From NCBI RefSeq assembly GCF_025961835.1, contig NZ_JAOQOK010000001.1, positions 1,550,001 to 1,614,000 on the forward strand: 64,000 nt of DNA. The letters are read 5' to 3'. The position numbers and the translations under genes were made by a program. The DNA comes from Sphingobium sp. B2D3C. GTDB lineage: Bacteria > Pseudomonadota > Alphaproteobacteria > Sphingomonadales > Sphingomonadaceae. Positions within the stretch are counted from its first letter, which is position 1. Each line of letters begins with the position of its first letter. The notes under the pieces were generated by a model that saw nothing but the letters and a program-made list of their open reading frames with translations, was not told the origin of the DNA and ran no database searches. Positions 45,676-54,722 of the stretch are shown one piece after another.

Positions 45676-46824
45676 TCAATGCTGGTCCATCAGCCCCGTC
45701 GTGCGGGCCGTGAGATCGGTCTTGCCCGGCGGGGTGTTGGAACTGCGCTTTGGAATCGAGTCCGCATTGATCACCGTCGCGCCTTGGGGCAGCGCGGTTC
45801 GGCCGAGGTCCAGCTTGCGCACTTCGGATTCCGCCATAGCGACGCGCTGATCGCGCACGAGGATGCGGCGGTCGATCTTGGCCTGCTCGGGGCTTTTGGG
45901 AGCCGGCGCCGCGGGCTGCGCGTCTGCGGCATTGGCGACCGCCCCCCCGGCGGGAGAGTCCTTGCTCCACGCCAGGATCACCGACATGCGCCGGTTGCGC
46001 GGATCGTACCGGTTGTCAGCGACGAAGGGCTCGCGATCCGCCACGCCTTCGATGCGCGCGAAGCGATCCGCTCCGATGCCGCCCTGTGCGAGCACGGCGC
46101 GAGTGGCTTCGGCGCGGGACGACGAGAGCAGCCAGTTATTCATGTTGCGCCCGGCGGCATAAGGCAGCGCATCGGTGTGACCGCGCACGATCACATCGTT
46201 CGGCACTTCGGACACCGCCTCGGCGACCTGCGAGAGCAACGCGCGGGCTTCCGGCACAAGCCTGTCCGTGCCGATGGCGAACATCGCGAAATCGGCTTCA
46301 TCCACCAGATCGATGCGCAGGCCCTCCAGCGTCTCGGTAAAACGCACATGCTTGCGCAGCTTGCGCAGCGCTTCGGTGCGCTCGAGCTTCTGCTCCAGCT
46401 CCTGCTTGAGCTTCTCGAACTTCTGGCGATCCTGGTTCTTGAGATCCTCGCCGCCGACATCCTTGGTGCCCGTGGCGTCGCGCGGGATGGTGATGGCGAG
46501 ATTGCCCTGCCCGCCCGTGGTCGGATAATTTTCCTTGCTGACGAGGCTGTCGCCGCCGAACAGGCCACTGGAGCCGGCGCTGTCCATCTTCATTTGCACC
46601 AGCGTGGGCGTGAAATAGTCGGCCAGCCCCTTGCGCTGCTTTTCGGTTGTCGCGCCGAGCAGCCACATGAGCAGGAAGAAGGCCATCATCGCCGTCACGA
46701 AGTCGGCATAGGCCACCTTCCAGGCGCCGCCATGATGGCCGCCATGGCCGCCATCGATGATCTTCTTAACGATGATTGGCCTGGGTTCAGGCTCGTTCAC
46801 CGGTTTCTTTGCGGCCGATGCCAT
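45676..46824 (-). CDS. motB: Flagellar motor stator protein MotB
   Basis: A 382-residue stator subunit. The single membrane helix begins VAYADFVTAMMAFF, and Asp41 is the conserved proton-carrying residue. A periplasmic plug/linker region leads to an OmpA-like peptidoglycan-binding domain (about 225-330) containing VRGHTDALPY. A Pro/Ala-rich extension ends the chain. It follows motA by 10 bp, forming the main MotAB stator. The His/Gly-rich cytoplasmic start (GGHGGHHGG) is a common feature of MotB in this group. Confidence 0.95.
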   Translation of the reverse strand: MASAAKKPVNEPEPRPIIVKKIIDGGHGGHHGGAWKVAYADFVTAMMAFFLLMWLLGATTEKQRKGLADYFTPTLVQMKMDSAGSSGLFGGDSLVSKENYPTTGGQGNLAITIPRDATGTKDVGGEDLKNQDRQKFEKLKQELEQKLERTEALRKLRKHVRFTETLEGLRIDLVDEADFAMFAIGTDRLVPEARALLSQVAEAVSEVPNDVIVRGHTDALPYAAGRNMNNWLLSSSRAEATRAVLAQGGIGADRFARIEGVADREPFVADNRYDPRNRRMSVILAWSKDSPAGGAVANAADAQPAAPAPKSPEQAKIDRRILVRDQRVAMAESEVRKLDLGRTALPQGATVINADSIPKRSSNTPPGKTDLTARTTGLMDQH

Positions 46825-46834
46825 GGCTTAGCCC

Positions 46835-47698
46835 TCAGCGCCCGCGCATGCCGTCGAACACTTCGGCAAAGGCCGGCTGGTTCGCGTGGATGAGGTTGGA
46901 GCGCGCGGCCTCGATGACCAGCGGCTGCGGGTGGCCGTGGAGCGAGGCGATGATGATCTGCTTGACGACATGATACATGGCGCCATCCGCCTCGATCACC
47001 TGCTTGGCGCGGCTGGCGAACGGCCCGACCATACCATAGGCCAGCAACACGCCGAGGAAGGTACCGACGAGCGCCGAGCCGATCATGCCGCCCAGAATTT
47101 CCGGCGGCTTGTCGATCGAGCCCATGGTCTTGACCACGCCGAGCACGGCGGCGACGATGCCGAGCGCCGGGAGTGCGTCCGCCAGGCCCTGGAGATTGTC
47201 GGCGGGACGAACTGCCTCATGGTGGTGGGTCTTGAGCGCATTATCCATGACGTCCTCGACCGCATGCGGATCGAGCGTGCCGGATGAGACGACCACCAGC
47301 CGCAGCGTATCGCAGATGAGGTGGATGAGCGCGCTGTCGGCCATCAGCCGGGGATATTCGGCGAAGATCGCAGAGGATTTGGGGTCTTCGATATGCGGTT
47401 CGAGCGCGACCGGGCCTTCGACCCGCAGCGTCTTCATCAGCTTGCTGACGAGGAAGATGCAGTCGAGATAATCCTGCTTCTTGAACTTGGGGCCTTTGAA
47501 GACGGTCATCACGCCGCCGGCCAGCGCCTTCAAATCCGCGCCGCTGTTGCCGATGATCAGCGCGCCTGCCGCGGCGCCGCCGATGATGAGCATTTCGTGC
47601 GGAAGCGCATGAAGCACCGGACCAATGGCGCCGCCGGTGAGCATGAAGCCCCCGAAGACCATGACCAGCAGAACGACAAGACCGATACCAGCGAACAT
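46835..47698 (-). CDS. motA: Flagellar motor stator protein MotA
   Basis: A 287-residue integral membrane protein with four membrane segments and the long cytoplasmic loop that contacts the rotor. The later segments carry PALGIVAAVLGVVKTMG and ALVGTFLGVLLAYG, including the conserved Pro residues of the proton path. It is co-transcribed with motB and sits behind a sigma-28-like promoter at 47765-47791. Confidence 0.95.
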   Translation of the reverse strand: MFAGIGLVVLLVMVFGGFMLTGGAIGPVLHALPHEMLIIGGAAAGALIIGNSGADLKALAGGVMTVFKGPKFKKQDYLDCIFLVSKLMKTLRVEGPVALEPHIEDPKSSAIFAEYPRLMADSALIHLICDTLRLVVVSSGTLDPHAVEDVMDNALKTHHHEAVRPADNLQGLADALPALGIVAAVLGVVKTMGSIDKPPEILGGMIGSALVGTFLGVLLAYGMVGPFASRAKQVIEADGAMYHVVKQIIIASLHGHPQPLVIEAARSNLIHANQPAFAEVFDGMRGR

Positions 47699-47764
47699 TC
47701 TGATCCCCGCATGTTCATAAAACGGGACCGCGCACAGCTGCTTTTGGTCCCTTCATCCCTTCTT

Positions 47765-47791
47765 AGAACGGCTCTGCTGAAACAGGGTTTA
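47765..47791 (-). promoter_or_regulatory. Sigma-28 (FliA)-type promoter for motAB
   Basis: On the minus strand TAAA is followed after exactly 15 bases by GCCGTTCT, close to the FliA consensus TAAA-N15-GCCGATAA. It lies 67 bp before the motA start. fliA itself is encoded in this window, so late-class control of the stator is expected. Confidence 0.65.
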
Positions 47792-47851
47792 GCGACAGGG
47801 TTAGCGAAAGATGACGATTACGATTTTTCGAAATTTCTGCCGGCGCGAACA

Positions 47852-47884
47852 AGAAAAACGGCCCGCAGCCAAAAGCCTGCGGAC
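47852..47884 (-). terminator. Terminator after flgL
   Basis: Read on the minus strand, an eight-base stem with arms GTCCGCAG and CTGCGGGC is followed by GCCGTTTTTC, suiting rho-independent termination of the flgB-flgL run. Confidence 0.65.
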
Positions 47885-47912
47885 CGCCACATTCGCCTCT
47901 CTTCGAACAGGA

Positions 47913-48746
47913 TCAGAAAAGATCGAAAAGCGACTTCTGATTGATCCGCGCAAACGCCAGTTGAGCGGCTTCCAGCGTCAGCAATTTGCTTTGCAGCTTC
48001 ACGCTGGTCTCGGTGATGTCCGTATCTTCCAGCGCTGAGCGGCGCTCAGTCAGCGCCAGATCGGAATTGGTGAGCCGGCCACCAATGTCTTCCAGCCGCT
48101 GCGAGCGAACGCCCTGGACGGACTGGGCGACAATGACATGATCGAGCGCGGTGCGGGCATCCTGCAGGGCAGCGGAGCGGTCTGCCTCTGTGCCGGTGCG
48201 CACCACATTGATAATGTCGGAGATCACCTGATCGATCGACCGGCTGCCCACCGCATTCTCCATGATGCTCGCGCGGGTCGGCACGGCTTCCACGTTCAGC
48301 CCTGCGCCAAGCGGAATCAGCACGGCGCTGGGATGATCGAAGACCGGCGTGCCCTGATAATCGGTCTGATTGAGGAGATCGTTGATCGTCGCGCGAATGC
48401 CTTCCAGTTCCTTGGCCACCGCCTCGCGCCCGGTCGATCCGTCGGCGGTCGAGGTGGACGTGACAATCAGCTCGGTCACGCGCGTCATGAGATTGTTGAC
48501 CTCATTGAGATTGGTGCTGGCCTGCGTCGCGCGGGATTCTGCGAAGGTCAAATTGCCCTTCCACGCCGCGTTGATCGACTGGCGCCGCCCGACCTGCGAG
48601 ATCTGCACCCAGTCATGCGGGTTGTCCGAAGGCTGGTTGATCTTCTTGGTCGTCGAAATCTTCGTCTGCTCGCCCGCAATATCCGCAGCGAGCCGCTGCT
48701 GGCGGGTAATCTCAGCCGTGATGGACTGCGTGGTGATGAAAACCAT
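47913..48746 (-). CDS. flgL: Flagellar hook-filament junction protein FlgL
   Basis: A 277-residue flagellin-fold protein that joins the hook to the filament. The N-terminal D0/D1 helix contains TQSITAEITRQQRLAADIAGEQ (split here as TQSITAEI and later), and the C-terminal one SVKLQSKLLTLEAAQLAF; both are coiled-coil forming. It is last in the minus-strand operon after flgK, with a 20-bp gap. FlgL is a usual FliA- or FlgN-dependent late export substrate. Confidence 0.92.
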   Translation of the reverse strand: MVFITTQSITAEITRQQRLAADIAGEQTKISTTKKINQPSDNPHDWVQISQVGRRQSINAAWKGNLTFAESRATQASTNLNEVNNLMTRVTELIVTSTSTADGSTGREAVAKELEGIRATINDLLNQTDYQGTPVFDHPSAVLIPLGAGLNVEAVPTRASIMENAVGSRSIDQVISDIINVVRTGTEADRSAALQDARTALDHVIVAQSVQGVRSQRLEDIGGRLTNSDLALTERRSALEDTDITETSVKLQSKLLTLEAAQLAFARINQKSLFDLF

Positions 48747-48766
48747 GATGGATTGCCCTTATTGCG

Positions 48767-50104
48767 TCAGAATGCGGAAATCAGTGTCTGGAACATTTCC
48801 CGCGCGACCTGGATCACGCGGGACGATGCCTGGTAGGCCTGCTGGAGCCGGATCAATTCCGCCGCTTCTCGGTCGAGATTGATGCCGGCCACATCGGCGC
48901 GCGCCTGCTGCGCCATGGTGTTGCGGCTCTCGGCCGCAGTCTGCTCTTTGGTCGTGCTGTTGGCGATGCTGCCATGGGTCGCAATGATGCCGGTCCATTC
49001 ATCCTCGATGGACCCGCTGCCGCGCAGCGCGGTCATGGCCAGCAGATTGCCGTTCGCGGTGCCATCGGCCGAGAACCGCGCGACCAAAGCCGGCGAGCTG
49101 ACCAGCACCGAAAGCGAGCTGGCATCCGCCCCCATGCTCAGCAGTGTCTGGCCCGCGACACCGGGCGATGAATAACCGCTGGTGTGCCAATCATTCATTT
49201 CGCTCACATAGCGGCTCGCGAGGTCATCCAGCGCGTCGATCCTGTCCCGCACGACGCCGGCACTGGTGGCGATGCCGCCCAGCGCGCCACCTGTCGGGGT
49301 GGCAATCGCCGTGCCGTCCGCCAGCCCGAAGCTCAAAATGCCGTCGGCGGCCTGACTGACCGTCAGGGTCTTCACCTGATTGTTCTCGACGAGTGTCTCG
49401 CTGCCGTAACTGATGTTCGCGACGCCATTGGCGCCGAAGGTCACCGTCACGTTCAGCCGCTCGGCAATCTCGCTCAGGGCCTGGTCGCGCGAATCCAGCA
49501 GGCTGGCATGGCTGGCCGTCCCCTCAGGCACGCGGCGCAGGCCCTCATTGGCATTGCCGAGCTGGCGCAACGCATCGTTGAGCGAATCCACCTCATTGGT
49601 GGCCGTGTTGCCGATCGAGCTGCGGATCGAGACCAGATCATTGTGGCTCTGCTGAAACGCTGCATTGATCTGCTCGAACGAGAACAGCACGTCCGCCTGC
49701 AGCGTGGTGTCTGTGGGGTTGGAGGCGAGCCGCTCCACCGCTGCGAACATGCCGGTGAAACGCTGGCCAACGCCCAGTTCGCCATCGTTGAGGGCGGTCT
49801 GGATGTCCGACATCCAGCGGGCGCGCTGATTGACGCTGCCCAGCGCATTGGTCGTCTGACGCGCTGCCGCTTCCAGATATTGGTCGGATGCGCGTACCAC
49901 GCCGCCGATCTGCACGCCGTAGAAAGAGGCGCTCGATTTGTAGAGCAGCATCGGCGAATTGCCGGCGGCGGACTCGCTGAGCGCAATCGTCCGGCGGCTG
50001 TAGCCGGGCGTCTCCGCGTTGGCGATATTGTCGGCAATTGCTCCCATCGCCGCCTGATAGGCGCGCGTGCCGGAAGCGCCGATCTGGAGAAGATCGCTGC
50101 TCAC
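48767..50104 (-). CDS. flgK: Flagellar hook-associated protein FlgK
   Basis: A 445-residue hook-associated protein that caps the hook before the filament. The N-terminal region contains YQAAMGAIADNIANAETPGYSRR-type residues (near 15-37), and the C-terminal helix ends LIRLQQAYQASSRVIQ, both typical of the FlgK/FlgE family. The start is a GTG that overlaps the flgJ stop (GTGA). It is exported by the flagellar type III system, usually with FlgN as chaperone. Confidence 0.93.
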   Translation of the reverse strand: MSSDLLQIGASGTRAYQAAMGAIADNIANAETPGYSRRTIALSESAAGNSPMLLYKSSASFYGVQIGGVVRASDQYLEAAARQTTNALGSVNQRARWMSDIQTALNDGELGVGQRFTGMFAAVERLASNPTDTTLQADVLFSFEQINAAFQQSHNDLVSIRSSIGNTATNEVDSLNDALRQLGNANEGLRRVPEGTASHASLLDSRDQALSEIAERLNVTVTFGANGVANISYGSETLVENNQVKTLTVSQAADGILSFGLADGTAIATPTGGALGGIATSAGVVRDRIDALDDLASRYVSEMNDWHTSGYSSPGVAGQTLLSMGADASSLSVLVSSPALVARFSADGTANGNLLAMTALRGSGSIEDEWTGIIATHGSIANSTTKEQTAAESRNTMAQQARADVAGINLDREAAELIRLQQAYQASSRVIQVAREMFQTLISAF

Positions 50105-50430
50105 GGTTTATGGTCAAGCTGCTGGAGGATCAGTTCGGCAATGCCAAGGCCGCCCTTGGTGGCGAGCCCCTCGGCCATATGCGCGTCCTGCATCTCGCGG
50201 AACTGGTCTAGCCCGCTGCCGCCGCCAATCTCTTCGCCCAGGCTCGCCTGGCGCATGGAGGAGAGGAGCTGGCGGGTGAACACGGCCTCGAATGCCTTGG
50301 CGGCCTTCTGCAATGCGGCGTGATCGTCGCTGGCTTTTGGCGAAGTCGGGGCCGTGGCCTGCGCCTGCGCGCCCTGCATGGCGGCGGCGAAGGCCGCTTG
50401 ACCGGAGCCGATCCCTGAGACCTGTGTCAT
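50101..50430 (-). CDS. flgJ: Rod-binding protein FlgJ, N-terminal domain only
   Basis: A 109-residue protein holding only the rod-binding half of FlgJ (ALQKAAKAFEAVFTRQLL near residue 40-57, then MQDAHMAEGLATKGGLGIA). The muramidase half found in enteric FlgJ is absent. In this cluster the lytic transglycosylase at 59053-59886 is the natural candidate to supply that activity. It overlaps flgI and flgK by four bases each, so translation is coupled. Confidence 0.85.
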   Translation of the reverse strand: MTQVSGIGSGQAAFAAAMQGAQAQATAPTSPKASDDHAALQKAAKAFEAVFTRQLLSSMRQASLGEEIGGGSGLDQFREMQDAHMAEGLATKGGLGIAELILQQLDHKP

Positions 50431-51575
50431 ATCACCTCCAGCTCCGCCCGCATGGCGCCGGCCTGCTTGAGCGCGCTCAGGATCTCGAGAAGGTCCGAGG
50501 GGGAGGCACCCACGGCATTCACCGCCTTGACTATATCGGCCAGAGACGCGCCACCTTTAAACAGGAACATCGGATTCTTTTCCTCATGGGCGGAAAGCTG
50601 GCTGGATTCCTCCACCGCCGTCACCCCGCGCGAGAGCGGCGCAGGCTGTACGATGCGCGGCGCTTCGGTCACGGTCACGGTCAGCTTGCCATGGCTCACC
50701 GCGGCCGGGGTGATCTGCACATTGCCGTTGATGACCACCGTGCCGCTGCGCGCGTTGACGATCACCTTGGCCGGCGGATCGGCGGGCTTGACCTGGATAT
50801 TCTCGATAAGGCCCATCATCATGACGCGGCTCTCGGCGCCCGGCGGCGCATCGATGGCAATGGAGACGCCATCCACGGCACGGGCGCGCTGATCGCCGAA
50901 CGCGAGGTTGATCGCGTCGGCCACCCGCAGCGCGGTCGTCACGTCCGCCTCCGCGAGGTTGAAATTGATCGTCGGGCTGGTCTCGAACCCGGTGGCCACG
51001 GCGCGCTCGACAGAGGCCCCCGAGGGGATGCGGCCGGCCGAAGGCACGTTCACGGAAAGCTGCGAGCCATCGGCACCGGAGACGCCGAAGCCGCCGACAG
51101 CCATATTGCCCTGCGCCATTGCGTAGATCTCGCCATCGGCGCCGCGCATCGGGGTCAGCACCAGCGTGCCGCCGCGCAGCGACTTGGCCTTGCCGAGCGC
51201 GGAGACGGTCACGTCCAGCCGCTGGCCAGGCTTGGCGAAGGCTGGCAATTCTGCCGTGACCAGCACGGCTGCGGCATTCTTGAGCGAGGGGTTGACGCCC
51301 GGCGGCAAAGTGAGGCCGAAGCGCGAGATCACGCCCTTCACCCCCTGCGTCGCATAATCCAGGCTGTCATCGCCCGTGCCGGCAAGGCCAACCACAACGC
51401 CATAGCCGACAAGCTGGTTGGACCGCAGGCCCTCGAAGGTACCGATGTCCTTGAGGCGCTGGGCATGGGCCGAGGTGGCGATCATGAGGCAGAGTCCGAA
51501 CGCCAACAAGGCGAGGGAGACGACCAGCCGACGGAGCAAGGAAGGATAAGGCCTGATCATGGCTGAAAGCTCCAT
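50427..51575 (-). CDS. flgI: Flagellar P-ring protein FlgI
   Basis: A 382-residue periplasmic protein forming the P ring. The signal peptide ends AHA near residue 38, then RLKDIGTFEGLRSNQLVGYG and VGLAGTGDDS, both highly conserved. The start codon shares its A with the flgH stop (TGATG), which supports 51575 over an internal Met. FlgA, also in this window, is the expected chaperone. Confidence 0.95.
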   Translation of the reverse strand: MELSAMIRPYPSLLRRLVVSLALLAFGLCLMIATSAHAQRLKDIGTFEGLRSNQLVGYGVVVGLAGTGDDSLDYATQGVKGVISRFGLTLPPGVNPSLKNAAAVLVTAELPAFAKPGQRLDVTVSALGKAKSLRGGTLVLTPMRGADGEIYAMAQGNMAVGGFGVSGADGSQLSVNVPSAGRIPSGASVERAVATGFETSPTINFNLAEADVTTALRVADAINLAFGDQRARAVDGVSIAIDAPPGAESRVMMMGLIENIQVKPADPPAKVIVNARSGTVVINGNVQITPAAVSHGKLTVTVTEAPRIVQPAPLSRGVTAVEESSQLSAHEEKNPMFLFKGGASLADIVKAVNAVGASPSDLLEILSALKQAGAMRAELEVI

Positions 51576-52282
51576 CAGAACGGGCTGATCATGGAGAAGA
51601 AACGCTGCAGCCAGCCCTGGCGGCTGGCGCGGGCGATTTCTCCCTTGCCGGTGTAGGTGATCCGCGCATCGGCGACGCGCGTCGAGAGAATGCGGTTGTC
51701 GGGCCCGATGTCCGCCTGCCGGACAAGGCCCGAGATCTGGACATATTCGTCGCCGCGATTGAGCGTGAGGGCCTTCTGCCCGCGCACCAGCATCGTGCCA
51801 TTGGGATAGACCCGCGCGATGGTGACAGTGATTTCGCCCGAGAGCGCGTTCGACTGCGCAGCATCGCCCTTGCCGGTGAAGCCCTGCGTGCCCCCCGAGG
51901 CGATGTCGCTGCCGCTGAACAGCTTGCTGAACGGCCCGGTGCTGGGCGGTGTGAGGCCGATGCTGCCGGCGCGATTGGTGTTCGCGCTGGTGCTCTTGCT
52001 GGCCTGCGTCCGCTCGACGAGGAGAATAGTGATCACATCGCCCACGCTTGCTGCCCGCGCGCCGTTGGTCAGCGCGGAATAGCCGGCCGAGGCCTGAAAG
52101 ATGCCGCCATTGGGCCGCACCGGCGCGGCGCTGCCAGCGTCGCCCGGATAGGTGACCTGATAGGCCGGGTTTTCGAGCGGCTCCTGCTTCTTGCCGAACA
52201 GACCGGCAGAAGCCGGTGCGGCGAAGCCGGTCGCCGTGATGGCGAGGATGAGGACGGAGGCGCGGCGATACTGCATGGTCAT
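51575..52282 (-). CDS. flgH: Flagellar L-ring protein FlgH without a lipobox
   Basis: A 235-residue protein that forms the outer-membrane L ring. The family core is present: GDVITILLVERTQASKSTSANTNR (split here as GDVITILLVE and TQASKSTSANTNR) and SGLVRQADIGPDN. The N-terminus is a signal peptide ending PASA. Typical FlgH is a lipoprotein with a Leu-x-Gly-Cys lipobox; this sequence contains no cysteine at all. Starts at 52282 or 52276 are possible; the TTG further upstream is not favoured. Confidence 0.9.
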   Translation of the reverse strand: MTMQYRRASVLILAITATGFAAPASAGLFGKKQEPLENPAYQVTYPGDAGSAAPVRPNGGIFQASAGYSALTNGARAASVGDVITILLVERTQASKSTSANTNRAGSIGLTPPSTGPFSKLFSGSDIASGGTQGFTGKGDAAQSNALSGEITVTIARVYPNGTMLVRGQKALTLNRGDEYVQISGLVRQADIGPDNRILSTRVADARITYTGKGEIARASRQGWLQRFFSMISPF

Positions 52283-52284
52283 GC

Positions 52285-53073
52285 TCAAAGCTGCTGATTG
52301 ACGTATTGGAGCATCTCGTCGGTCGCCTTGATCATCTTGGAGGCGATCTCATAGGCGCGCTGGGTCTCGATCATCGTGACCAGCTCCTCGACGGTGTTGA
52401 CGTTTGACTGCTCGAGCGCGCCCTGGCGGATGGTGCCGCGACCGTCGAGGCCCGCAGCGCCCACCTGCGGCGCGCCGGATGCGGCCGTCTCCAGCAGCAG
52501 GTTGCCACCGACAGCCTGCAGGCCAGCGGGATTGACGAACCGCGCGGTTTCGATCGCGCCCAGCTCGACCGGTTCTTGCTGCCCGGCGACGGTCGCCGAG
52601 ACGGTCCCGTCATTGCCGATGGTGACGGCACTCACGCCCTCGGGAAGCTGGATCTGCGGCACCAGCGGCAGGCCATCCGGCGAGACCAGCAGGCCTTCCG
52701 CATTGGTCTTGAAATTGCCGGCCCGGGTATAGGCGATCGTGCCGTCGGGCTGCTGGAGTTGGAAGAAGCCGGCCCCCTCGATCGCGAGATCATAGGTGTT
52801 GCCGGTGGTGTTCATCGTGCCTTGGGTATCGATCCGCTCGGTGCCGGTGAGCTGCACGCCGGTGCCGAGGTTGAGGCCGATGGCGAGCCGGTTCTGGCTG
52901 TCTGCCTGCGTGCCCGCCGCAATCACCTGCTGATAGGCCAGCGTCTCGAAATTGGCGCGGTCGCGCTTGAAGCCGACCGTGTTCACGTTCGCCAGGTTGT
53001 TGGCGATGACGCGCATCTTGACGTCCTGTGCGTCAAGGCCGGTGCGGGCGACATGAAGTGCGCTGCTGGTCAT
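52285..53073 (-). CDS. flgG: Flagellar distal rod protein FlgG
   Basis: A 262-residue rod protein. The N-terminal ANNLANVNTVGFKRDR and the C-terminal EQSNVNTVEELVTMIETQRAYE motifs mark the FlgG family, and the length is standard. It forms the distal rod that passes the P and L rings. It follows flgF with a 23-bp gap, and flgH starts 2 bp after its stop. Confidence 0.96.
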   Translation of the reverse strand: MTSSALHVARTGLDAQDVKMRVIANNLANVNTVGFKRDRANFETLAYQQVIAAGTQADSQNRLAIGLNLGTGVQLTGTERIDTQGTMNTTGNTYDLAIEGAGFFQLQQPDGTIAYTRAGNFKTNAEGLLVSPDGLPLVPQIQLPEGVSAVTIGNDGTVSATVAGQQEPVELGAIETARFVNPAGLQAVGGNLLLETAASGAPQVGAAGLDGRGTIRQGALEQSNVNTVEELVTMIETQRAYEIASKMIKATDEMLQYVNQQL

Positions 53074-53096
53074 TGGTCTGGTCCCCTATCTATCCG

Positions 53097-53837
53097 TCAG
53101 TCGAGCCGCATGAGGCTCGCGCCGCCGGAGTCGATCTCCTTGGCGGTGTCGATCATCTTGATCTGATTTTCCCACGCGCGGCTCGCCTCGATCATCTGGA
53201 CGAGCGCCGTGGTGGCATTGACGTTCGAGCCTTCGAGGGCGCCGCTGGTCACGGTCGCCATCGGGTCTTGCGGCAAGGCGCCGCCATTCACTTCGCGGAA
53301 CAGCGTGTCGGTGGACTTTGCGATCGTCGATCCCTTGGCATTCACCAGCTTGATGACATCGACTTGCTGCGGTTGATCGATCTGGCCGCCCTGCGGGACG
53401 ATCCAGATGCTGCCATCCTTGGCGATGTTGACGCTGTCGGCAGGCGGCAGGGTGATCGGGCCACCCTCCCCCAGCACCGCATAGCCATCGCCCGTGGTCA
53501 GCAGGCCGCTCTCGTTCAGGCGCAAGTCGCCGCGCCTTGTATAGGCTTCCGACCCGTCATTGGCCTGCACCGCGATGAGGGCGTCGCCATCCACCGCGAT
53601 GTCGAGCGTGTTGCCGGTCTGCACCGCCGTGCCGGCCTTCATGTCCGCCGCGATGACCTGCCCCACCTGCTCCGCGCGGCTCTGAAACGCGCCGCCGCCG
53701 ACCCAGCGGGTCGAGGCGTTGGCGATCTCGGCGCGAAAGCCGCTGGTGTTGACGTTCGCGAGATTGTTCGCGACCGCCGCCTGGCGGGCCATCGTGCCGC
53801 GCATCGCGGTGCGGGCAATGGTGGTGAGACGATCCAT
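53097..53837 (-). CDS. flgF: Flagellar proximal rod protein FlgF
   Basis: A 246-residue rod protein with ANNLANVNTSGFRAE near residue 22-36 and EGSNVNATTALVQMIEASRAWE near the C-terminus, the FlgF pattern. It sits between flgE and flgG as in most flagellar operons, with 32 bp after flgE. Confidence 0.95.
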   Translation of the reverse strand: MDRLTTIARTAMRGTMARQAAVANNLANVNTSGFRAEIANASTRWVGGGAFQSRAEQVGQVIAADMKAGTAVQTGNTLDIAVDGDALIAVQANDGSEAYTRRGDLRLNESGLLTTGDGYAVLGEGGPITLPPADSVNIAKDGSIWIVPQGGQIDQPQQVDVIKLVNAKGSTIAKSTDTLFREVNGGALPQDPMATVTSGALEGSNVNATTALVQMIEASRAWENQIKMIDTAKEIDSGGASLMRLD

Positions 53838-53869
53838 GGTTCAGCTCCGAGTCCGGTCGATCTTCGCGA

Positions 53870-54694
53870 TCAGGTCCGCATGTTGATGATGGTCTGGGTC
53901 ATGGCGGTGGCGGTCTCGATCGCCTTGGAGTTCGCCTGGAAGTTGCGCTGCGCGGAGATCAGCGCCACCAGCTCCTCGGTGATGTCCACGTTCGAGCGCT
54001 CGAGCGTGCCGGAGCGGACCGCGCCGACCATGCCGCTATTGCCGGCGCTGTAGCTCGCCTCGCCGCTGTCGCCCGAGGAAATCCAGTGCGAGTCGCCCAT
54101 CTGCCGCAGCTCTTCCTGCGCGGGGAAGGACGCCATGGCGACCACGCCGAGGTTGCGCACCGAACCATCGCCGAAGGTCGCGCTGACGACGCCCGTGGCC
54201 GAGATCGCGATGGCGGTGAGCGGAATGCTGGCATCGTCCGGATGGGCGCTGGGGATTTCCAGATCGGAGAGGTCGCCGGCCGCCGTGCTGGTCGGCGTGC
54301 CGTCACCGGTCGCGTTGGTCGGCAGCACCTGCAGACGGGCACCGGTGGAATCGACGATGAAGCGGTTCTTGTCCATCGTGAAGGCACCGGCGCGGGTGTA
54401 GCTGATCGTCTGGTCGGGCGAGGCGCTCTTGACGGTGAAGAAGCCTTCGCCGGTGACGGCCAAATCCAGCGTCTTGTCGGTCGTCTCCAGCGTGCCCTGG
54501 GTGAACTGCTGCTTCACATCGACGAGACGGACGCCATTGCCGCCCGCGCCGACGCCGCCGCTCGCATAGATGTCGCCGAAGGTTGCCTTGCTCTTCTTGA
54601 AGGCGAGCGAGGACACGTTGGCGACATTGTTGGCGACGACACCGAGGTCGGTCTGGGCGCCCTTGAGGCCGGAAAGCGAAATGTAGAAGGACAT
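53870..54694 (-). CDS. flgE: Flagellar hook protein FlgE, short form
   Basis: A 274-residue hook protein. The N-terminus MSFYISLSGLKGAQTDLGVVANNVANVSSLAFKK (here cut: YISLSGLKGAQ, ANNVANVSSLAFKK) and the C-terminal ERSNVDITEELVALISAQRNFQ (cut likewise) are FlgE-type. Most FlgE proteins exceed 390 residues, so the surface-exposed D2-type insertions appear to be missing. Gene order flgD-flgE-flgF supports the assignment. An alternative is a FlgE/FlgF-family paralogue, with the true hook gene elsewhere. Confidence 0.85.
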   Translation of the reverse strand: MSFYISLSGLKGAQTDLGVVANNVANVSSLAFKKSKATFGDIYASGGVGAGGNGVRLVDVKQQFTQGTLETTDKTLDLAVTGEGFFTVKSASPDQTISYTRAGAFTMDKNRFIVDSTGARLQVLPTNATGDGTPTSTAAGDLSDLEIPSAHPDDASIPLTAIAISATGVVSATFGDGSVRNLGVVAMASFPAQEELRQMGDSHWISSGDSGEASYSAGNSGMVGAVRSGTLERSNVDITEELVALISAQRNFQANSKAIETATAMTQTIINMRT

Positions 54695-54722
54695 GGTCGA
54701 TGCTCCTTGTGAAGTTCAGGGA

